Source of the DNA: Streptomyces sp. NBC_00091
Lineage (GTDB): Bacteria > Actinomycetota > Actinomycetes > Streptomycetales > Streptomycetaceae
DNA: 64,000 nucleotides
NCBI RefSeq assembly: GCF_026343185.1
Contig: NZ_JAPEMA010000001.1
Location: forward strand, 5,828,001-5,892,000
Reading direction: 5' to 3'
The position numbers were made by a program, and so were the translations under genes. Positions 61,174 through 64,000 of the stretch are shown piece by piece. How positions within the stretch are numbered: the first letter of the stretch is position 1; each line of letters opens with the position of its first letter. The notes under the pieces are model-generated. The model was not told the DNA's origin. It searched no databases and was given only the letters and a program-made list of their open reading frames with translations.

Positions 61174-62508
61174 CTACGCTGCCTTTTCTAGCCGACGTGC
61201 GGCCCGTCCCGGCAGGAGCCAGGCCGCGGCCAGGCCAAGGGCTGCCAGTGCGGCCAGGGCCGTCAGCGGCCGGCCGGCCGTACCGGCCCCCGCGGCGCCC
61301 GCCCCGGCGCCCGCCGCGACCGCGATCCCCAGGGTCGGGCCCACGTTCATCGCCGTCTGCTTGAGCCCGCCCACCACCCCCGCGTACCCGGGCGGGGCAT
61401 CGCCCACCACGGTCCCGGTGGCGGTGACCATCACCGCAGCGAACCCGGCTCCCAGCACCCCGAAGGCCACCCCGCCGCCCGCGTCCAGCCCCGCGATCCC
61501 CAGCACCACCAGCCCCGTTCCCGCGAGCGCGGTCCGCCGGGGCCCGTACCGGCGCAGCGCGGCCCCCGCCACCGGCGCCCCGGCCACCATCAGCGCGGTC
61601 AGCGGCAGCACCCGTACCCCGGTGGCGAGCGGACCGAGCCCCCGTACGTCCTGGAGCAGGAACGTGGCCGTGAACAGCGCCCCGAACATGCCGGCCGACA
61701 CCGCCAGCAGCAGCCCCATCGAAGCCGCCACCGGCCGCGACCGCGCCACGGCGGCCGGCACCAGCGGCAGCTCCGCGCGCCGCTCGCCCCGTACGAACAG
61801 CGCCCCGAGCCCGGCGGCCGCCCCGCATCCCAGCAGCGTCGGCGCGGCCGTCCATCCGTACTCCGGTACGCCGGCCAGCGCGTGCACCGCCGCCGCCAGG
61901 GCCGCCGCGAGCAGCACCGGACCGGCCGGACCCAGCCGGCCGGGGTCCTGGCGCACCGGCGCGGGCACCCGTACGGCGAGCGCCAGCGCGGCGACGCCCA
62001 GGGCCACCGGCACGTTGACCACGAACACGGCCCGCCAGCCCAGCTGCGCCACCAGCACCCCGCCCAGCAGCGGCCCCGCCGCGGCGGCCACCCCGATCGC
62101 GCTGGTCCGCACCGCGACCGCCCGGCCCAGCCGCTCCGGCGGATACGCCAGCCGCAGCAGGGCGAGCGTCGCGGGCTGCAGCAACGCCCCGAACAGCCCC
62201 TGGACCGCGCGCAGCGCGATCACCCAGCCGACCCCGGGCGCCAGTGCGATCCCCGCCGAGGCGGCGGCGAAGCCGAGCACCCCCGTCAGCAGCAGCCGGG
62301 TGTGCCCGTACCGGTCCCCGAGGCGCCCGGCGACGACCAGGAAGGCGGCGACGGCGAGCAGGTAGGCGGTGCTCGTCCACTGCACCTCGGCCACCCCGGC
62401 CCCGAGGTCGTGGCGCAGGGCGGGCTGTACGACGATCAGCACGGTGCCGTCCAGGGCGACGAGCATCGCCCCGGCCACGCTGACCAGGAGCGCGAGCCGC
62501 GGCCTCAC
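61174..62508 (-). CDS. MFS exporter
   Basis: 444 aa from a GTG in a GTGA overlap with the TetR stop. About 12-14 membrane segments; it starts LALLVSVAGAMLVALDGTVL, with motif A AGRLGDRYGHTR and motif C-like GVAAAAGPLLGGVLVAQLGWRAVF. It looks like the DHA2 drug exporters. Controlled by the upstream TetR in the same operon, which is induced together with it. Confidence 0.9.
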   Translation of the reverse strand: MRPRLALLVSVAGAMLVALDGTVLIVVQPALRHDLGAGVAEVQWTSTAYLLAVAAFLVVAGRLGDRYGHTRLLLTGVLGFAAASAGIALAPGVGWVIALRAVQGLFGALLQPATLALLRLAYPPERLGRAVAVRTSAIGVAAAAGPLLGGVLVAQLGWRAVFVVNVPVALGVAALALAVRVPAPVRQDPGRLGPAGPVLLAAALAAAVHALAGVPEYGWTAAPTLLGCGAAAGLGALFVRGERRAELPLVPAAVARSRPVAASMGLLLAVSAGMFGALFTATFLLQDVRGLGPLATGVRVLPLTALMVAGAPVAGAALRRYGPRRTALAGTGLVVLGIAGLDAGGGVAFGVLGAGFAAVMVTATGTVVGDAPPGYAGVVGGLKQTAMNVGPTLGIAVAAGAGAGAAGAGTAGRPLTALAALAALGLAAAWLLPGRAARRLEKAA

Positions 62509-63113
62509 GGCGCCTGCGCCTTGAGGTGCGCGTCCACCACGGCGTCCACCAAGGAGTCCACCAGCCGGCCCGCGTCCTCGGCCGCGCCGCTCCCGAGGAC
62601 CAGCGGCAGACTGCCCCAGCCCCACAGCTGCGCCACCCCGTGCAGCCCCGCCCACAGCGCGGCCGCCGTCACCTCGGGCTGCGCCGCCCCGCATCCGGCG
62701 ACCAGCCGGGTCAGCAGCCCGAAGAGCGGAAGGGTCGACTCCCGCAGCCGGGGGGCGGCGGAGGGCTCCTGTCCCGCGCTGTCCAGCAGGTCGTGACGGA
62801 ACATCAGCTCGAACATCCCGCGCTGCTCCAGCGCGTAGCCCACGTACGCCCGCCCGAGCGCCCGTACGTGTTCCCGGGGCGGGGGTTCCCCGGCGCCCGC
62901 CGCCGCGAACCGCGCGCCGAGGTCCGCGAACCCCCGCCGGGCGATGGCCGAGAGCAGGGCCTGGTGAGTGGGGAAGTACCGCCGGGGCGCCCCGTGGGAC
63001 ACCCCGGCGCGGCGGGCGATCTCCCGCAGCCCGAGGGAGCCGGTCCCCTCGCTCGTGACCAGCTCCACGCCGACGTCGATCAGCCGCTCGCGCAGCGGTG
63101 CATCCGATTTCAT
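62505..63113 (-). CDS. TetR-family repressor
   Basis: 202 aa from the ATG at 63113 (a GTG at 63119 adds two residues). HTH at about 28-47 (GLREIARRAGVSHGAPRRYFP). The C-terminal ligand-binding part is helical (ALGRAYVGYALEQRGMFELM). It probably represses itself and the MFS gene through the two palindromes at 63114-63147, the first of which touches the start codon. Confidence 0.93.
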   Translation of the reverse strand: MKSDAPLRERLIDVGVELVTSEGTGSLGLREIARRAGVSHGAPRRYFPTHQALLSAIARRGFADLGARFAAAGAGEPPPREHVRALGRAYVGYALEQRGMFELMFRHDLLDSAGQEPSAAPRLRESTLPLFGLLTRLVAGCGAAQPEVTAAALWAGLHGVAQLWGWGSLPLVLGSGAAEDAGRLVDSLVDAVVDAHLKAQAP

Positions 63114-63147
63114 AGACACTGTCTACCACGTCTCGTAGACAGTGTCT
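63114..63147. promoter_or_regulatory. Double TetR operator
   Basis: Two 11-bp palindromes, AGACACTGTCT (63114-63124) and AGACAGTGTCT (63137-63147), 23 bp apart, forming together a larger inverted repeat with 13-bp arms and an 8-base loop. It overlaps the TetR start region. Confidence 0.85.
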
Positions 63148-63218
63148 TCGCCGCTCCGGGTTTCGCCCCCGGCCGGCGGGTAGGCGCCGGTCAGGACCGA
63201 TGGCACGAGGAGGCCGTC

Positions 63219-63572
63219 ATGGGAACCGGAATCTGGGGCTACGGAGACGGCGCGGGCTACGCGCCCGGCACGGACCTCATCGGCTACAAGGTCGAGGCGA
63301 CCGACGGACCGATCGGCAAGGTCGACCGGCACACGGACGACGTGAGCCGTTCCTACCTCGTCGTGGACACCGGCCCCTGGATCTTCGGGCGCAAGGTCGT
63401 GATCCCGGCCGGCGTCGTCGACCGAGTCGACACGCAGGCCGGGACCGTGCACCTGACCTGCACCCGCGACCAGGTCAAGGACTCGCCCGACTACGAGAAG
63501 AGCGGACGCCACGAGGACGAGCCCACCTTCGTCCGGCTGATCGAGACCTACTACTCCGACCCCCACATGTGA
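63219..63572 (+). CDS. PRC-barrel domain protein
   Basis: 117 aa; ATG 5 bases after GAGGAGG. PRC-barrel core GTDLIGYKVEATDGPIGKVD and FGRKVVIPAGVVDRVD, common in actinobacterial stress or envelope proteins. No enzyme motif. It is divergent from the TetR gene. Confidence 0.88.
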   Translation: MGTGIWGYGDGAGYAPGTDLIGYKVEATDGPIGKVDRHTDDVSRSYLVVDTGPWIFGRKVVIPAGVVDRVDTQAGTVHLTCTRDQVKDSPDYEKSGRHEDEPTFVRLIETYYSDPHM

Positions 63573-63642
63573 ACATGCGAGGCGGGCGCGGCCCGGCGGA
63601 AGTCCGTGGCGGTGAGCCCGCCGCGCGGGAGATCATCTGCGC

Positions 63643-64000
63643 ATGACGACAGAGACGATCACCGCTTCCGCCTCGGGAACCTGGACCCTCGGCGACCTCG
63701 AGGTCAACCGCATAGGCTTCGGCGCCATGCGCCTGCCGCAGAACGGCGCCGCCCTCCAGAGCGACGCCGCCCCCAGCGACCGGGGCCGGGCCATCGCGGT
63801 GCTGCGCCGCGCCGTGGAACTCGGCGTGAACCACATCGACACCGCCGCCTTCTACTTCTCCCCGCTCCGCTCCGCCAACGAGCTGATCAACAGCGCGCTC
63901 GGCGGTCCCTACCCGGACGACCTCGTCATCGCCACCAAGGTCGGCCCCGGACGGGCCCTGTCGGGCGAGTGGGACCACCACGCACGGACCCCGCAGCAGC
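63643..64000 (+). CDS. Aldo/keto reductase (3' end outside window)
   Basis: 119 residues visible. Asp and Tyr of the AKR tetrad are in NHIDTAAFYFSP and the Lys in VIATKVG; the start GFGAMRLP is typical. NADPH-dependent carbonyl reduction is expected. There is no close Shine-Dalgarno; possible leaderless start. Confidence 0.88.
   Translation, partial: MTTETITASASGTWTLGDLEVNRIGFGAMRLPQNGAALQSDAAPSDRGRAIAVLRRAVELGVNHIDTAAFYFSPLRSANELINSALGGPYPDDLVIATKVGPGRALSGEWDHHARTPQQ

Overview
The window is very GC-rich, with dense genes, GTG/TTG starts and many 4-base stop/start overlaps. It carries a complete whiE-type spore-pigment locus, an acyl-CoA carboxylase epsilon-like gene, a DUF664/DinB (mycothiol-type) protein and a TcmI-type cyclase. 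This points to a sporulating Streptomyces or a very close relative, in ordinary chromosome with accessory islands. No rRNA, tRNA, CRISPR array, IS or prophage gene was seen. Both ends cut genes: a SWIM-finger gene on the left and an aldo/keto reductase on the right.

Layout. 1-12.4 kb (minus): a five-gene coupled operon, DUF4132 protein -> 1,653-aa unknown protein -> MoxR-type AAA+ ATPase -> DUF5682-VWA fusion -> SWIM zinc finger protein. It has the parts list of the uncharacterised E. coli yehI/yehL/yehM/yehP/yehQ group and is the best candidate here for an undescribed system. 12.5-15.7 kb: MFS exporter with divergent MarR regulator, then OhrR/Ohr peroxide defence. 15.7-20 kb: GNAT, small membrane protein, and a histidine kinase-response regulator-DUF4097 operon. 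20-24.3 kb: SDR, DinB-like protein, a membrane-anchored surface protein and a secreted metzincin protease. 24.6-32 kb: the spore-pigment type II PKS cluster (whiE I-VII on minus, the FAD hydroxylase whiE VIII divergent) with an orphan carboxylase epsilon subunit just beyond. 32.2-36.3 kb: a pecS/pecM-like MarR/EamA pair with a double operator, a secreted copper-radical (galactose oxidase-like) enzyme and a small membrane protein. 36.3-44.1 kb: hairpin-rich spacer, HelD-like helicase, P450, a secreted VWA pair, an RpiR/SIS regulator, then an AT-rich spacer with a PHO-box-like triple 11-bp repeat. 44.1-52 kb: phospholipase D, an arylsulfotransferase-like propeller next to a sulfonate-type ABC transporter, and an XRE-cupin regulator. 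52-57.7 kb: D-Ala-D-Ala carboxypeptidase with a long acidic tail, a YtrA-type GntR/ABC operon with a perfect operator, and a methyltransferase. 57.8-64 kb: secreted GH31 glucosidase with lectin modules, TetR/MFS pair with a double palindromic operator, PRC-barrel protein, aldo/keto reductase.

How it fits together. Several units are regulator plus target with the operator readable between them: OhrR/Ohr, MarR/EamA, TetR/MFS, GntR/ABC and XRE-cupin/ABC. Many genes have a -10-like hexamer 6-8 bases before the start codon and no Shine-Dalgarno, so leaderless transcripts are probably common here.
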